NCBI RefSeq assembly: GCF_946187255.1
Contig: NZ_CAMHRZ010000018.1
Span: 1-23,750 of the forward strand
Source of the DNA: an uncultured Ruminococcus sp.
GTDB lineage: Bacteria > Bacillota > Clostridia > Oscillospirales > Ruminococcaceae
Reading direction: 5' to 3'
DNA: 23,750 bases
Positions 22,547 to 23,750 of this stretch are shown here, piece by piece. The position numbers were made by a program, and so were the translations under genes. Numbering within the stretch: the stretch's first letter is position 1; every line of letters starts with the position of its first letter. The notes under the pieces were generated by a model, which was given only the letters and a program-made list of their open reading frames with translations, did no database searches and was not told where the DNA came from.

Positions 22547-23674
22547 TTACTTAACGGTTACATAGAAGGAGTGCTTGAATACATCAGCGCTTACCCACTG
22601 ACCGTTAACCTTAGCCAGTACAACCAGTCTGTATGTACCGTTAGCGACCTGAGGTGAAGTCCAAGTAGTTACGCTGCTGTCAACCTGCTTCTTAACGACC
22701 CACTTGTTAGCCTGATATACACCGATACCGTACTTCTCAGCGCCCTGGATCTTGTTCCACTTGAAGCCGATCTTGTGATCCTTGACCTGAGTCTGAACTA
22801 CAGGATACAGGTTAGTGGTAGTAGATCCGCCTGTGCTGATCTTAGTGCTTGAAGTAGAAGTACCGTATGTGATAACACCGTTTATACTGCTGCCGGAAGC
22901 GGTCAGGTCATTAGTCACCAGAGAAATGGTGGAACCGTTGTAGGTAGCACCGCTCTTAACGCCCAGATAGAAGTAGCCGATATTGCCGCTGGAAACAGTT
23001 ACGGGCTCCTCAGCACAAGCGCAGACAATGTAATCGCCTGCTTCAACGTCGTACTCATCCTTGTCGCTCAGCTTGGTGCTGTCAACGAATGTGATGGAAT
23101 CGAATACCTTAGAATCGTACTTCAGCTCATAGGTATAACCTGTCAGCAGGTTCTTGTACAGACCGGAAACAGTTACAGGGACCTTAACGTAGGTCTTGCC
23201 GTTCTTGGTCTCAGTAGAAGCAGTACCCAGCTTAGTTGTAACGAAGTTGGAGGTAACTGTCCTCATGGGGAACCAGTCTAAGTCGTGCTTTTCACCGTTC
23301 TTGGTATTGGTAACTTCAACCTTGTAGTGTCTCATATTCTTTGCGCTGGTCATTGTGTCGCTGTAAGAAGTGCCGGTAGCACCACTGATCTTGTTCCAGG
23401 ACATAGTGCCGCTCTGAGTATCGCTGTAATACCACTGGAAAGTGAAGTCGCTCAGAGAATTGCTGCCGAGATAATCTGAGGGCATAGAGATATCAAAGGT
23501 GAACTTTTCACCGACGGGAACATAGGTGTCGCCTGTCTCACTTGCGCTGGCTACGATAACATTGCCGGCACCGCCGAGAACGAAGGAAGCGGGAGCAGCG
23601 CCAACTGCGGGAAGCATGATAGCTGCTGCACAAAGGACAGCTGCGCATTTGGTAGCGATTTTTGTCATCTTCAT
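22547..23674 (-). CDS. Secreted protein with Ig-like, cohesin-like and FN3-like segments
   Basis: This 375-residue protein starts with a signal peptide (MKMTKIATKCAAVLCAAAIMLPAVGA with cleavage probably after residues 26-29 or 43-45). Three beta-rich segments follow: about 48-140, an Ig-like domain (FTFQWYYSDTQSG, ending in HYKVEVTN); about 145-270, a cohesin-like or carbohydrate-binding-like jelly roll (YVKVPVTVSGL, YTYELKYDSKVFDSITFVDS, IGYFYLGVKSG); a Ser/Thr/Gly linker (271-288); and about 290-375, an FN3-like domain (IGFKWNKIQGAEKYGIGVY). The middle segment has the VPVTV...LKYDSxVF...GxI pattern of cohesins, but only at motif level. No sortase motif, dockerin or membrane anchor is seen, so it is probably released or held non-covalently. 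The ATG at 23674 is 9 nt behind GGAGG; a reading starting at 23746 lacks a ribosome site and would bury the signal peptide. Confidence 0.75.
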   Translation of the reverse strand: MKMTKIATKCAAVLCAAAIMLPAVGAAPASFVLGGAGNVIVASASETGDTYVPVGEKFTFDISMPSDYLGSNSLSDFTFQWYYSDTQSGTMSWNKISGATGTSYSDTMTSAKNMRHYKVEVTNTKNGEKHDLDWFPMRTVTSNFVTTKLGTASTETKNGKTYVKVPVTVSGLYKNLLTGYTYELKYDSKVFDSITFVDSTKLSDKDEYDVEAGDYIVCACAEEPVTVSSGNIGYFYLGVKSGATYNGSTISLVTNDLTASGSSINGVITYGTSTSSTKISTGGSTTTNLYPVVQTQVKDHKIGFKWNKIQGAEKYGIGVYQANKWVVKKQVDSSVTTWTSPQVANGTYRLVVLAKVNGQWVSADVFKHSFYVTVK

Positions 23675-23710
23675 GTTTAAAGACCTCCATAATACATTTT
23701 CATGAACCGT

Positions 23711-23734
23711 CCGGCTCATCCACAGTGCCGGCTC
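23711..23734. repeat. Short direct repeat upstream of the secreted-protein gene
   Basis: CCGGCTC occurs at 23711-23717 and 23728-23734, 17 bp apart, about 40-60 bp upstream of the start codon. On the minus strand CCGGC and GCCGG can also pair into a small hairpin in the leader. The promoter itself is not visible and may lie beyond the window. Confidence 0.25.
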
Positions 23735-23750
23735 GTCACTTTTCATTTAA

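Noticed and set aside
23675..23746. N-terminal extension of the secreted protein to 23746
   Set aside because: No ribosome site; it would place 24 polar residues before a clear signal peptide that has its own GGAGG site.

Overview
The window looks like chromosomal DNA of a low-to-moderate GC Firmicute, most likely a Ruminococcus-type rumen or gut Clostridium. The reasons are Gram-positive sigma-A promoters (TTGACT/TTTACT, 17-nt spacer, TATAAT-like), strong GGAGG-type ribosome binding sites, several TTG starts, a Wzx/Wzy-type surface polysaccharide locus of Firmicute style, a MORN-repeat giant, and a secreted Ig/cohesin-like protein of the kind common in fibre-degrading ruminococci. The species assignment is inference; there is no rRNA or other marker gene.

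Left part (1-5760). A back-to-back promoter pair at 108-200 drives a truncated leftward gene (only its first 16 codons are in the window) and a rightward, probably co-transcribed set: a small alpha/beta hydrolase, a 1160-residue protein built from about 35 MORN repeats in six blocks, and a cytoplasmic GH27-type alpha-galactosidase. This ends at a bidirectional terminator (5725-5757) shared with the converging polysaccharide operon.

Middle part (5771-19600, all minus strand). One polysaccharide operon is read right to left. It runs: initiating phosphoglycosyl transferase (with a roughly 200-nt structured leader and an intrinsic terminator right behind it), pyruvyl-transferase-family protein, two GT4 and two GT2 glycosyltransferases, an EpsG-like Wzy polymerase, a Wzx flippase, and finally a tightly coupled four-gene module (ATP-grasp, short DegT-like PLP enzyme, ATP-grasp, canonical DegT aminotransferase). 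The first part builds and exports a lipid-linked repeat unit. The four-gene module is the least explained part and may make an amino sugar and cap it with an amide- or ester-linked group.

Right part (19600-23750). Divergent from the operon are a GDP-mannose pyrophosphorylase with a cupin tail (ManC type) and a GT4 glycosyltransferase, probably the mannose supply and a mannosyl transfer step for the same polymer. A terminator pair separates them from a convergent gene for a secreted protein with an Ig-like, a cohesin-like and an FN3-like segment.

Most notable: (i) the ATP-grasp/PLP quartet, (ii) the hierarchical MORN protein with an unassigned C-terminal domain, (iii) the long leader plus early terminator of the polysaccharide operon, which suggests regulated readthrough, and (iv) operator-like palindromes at both divergent promoter regions.
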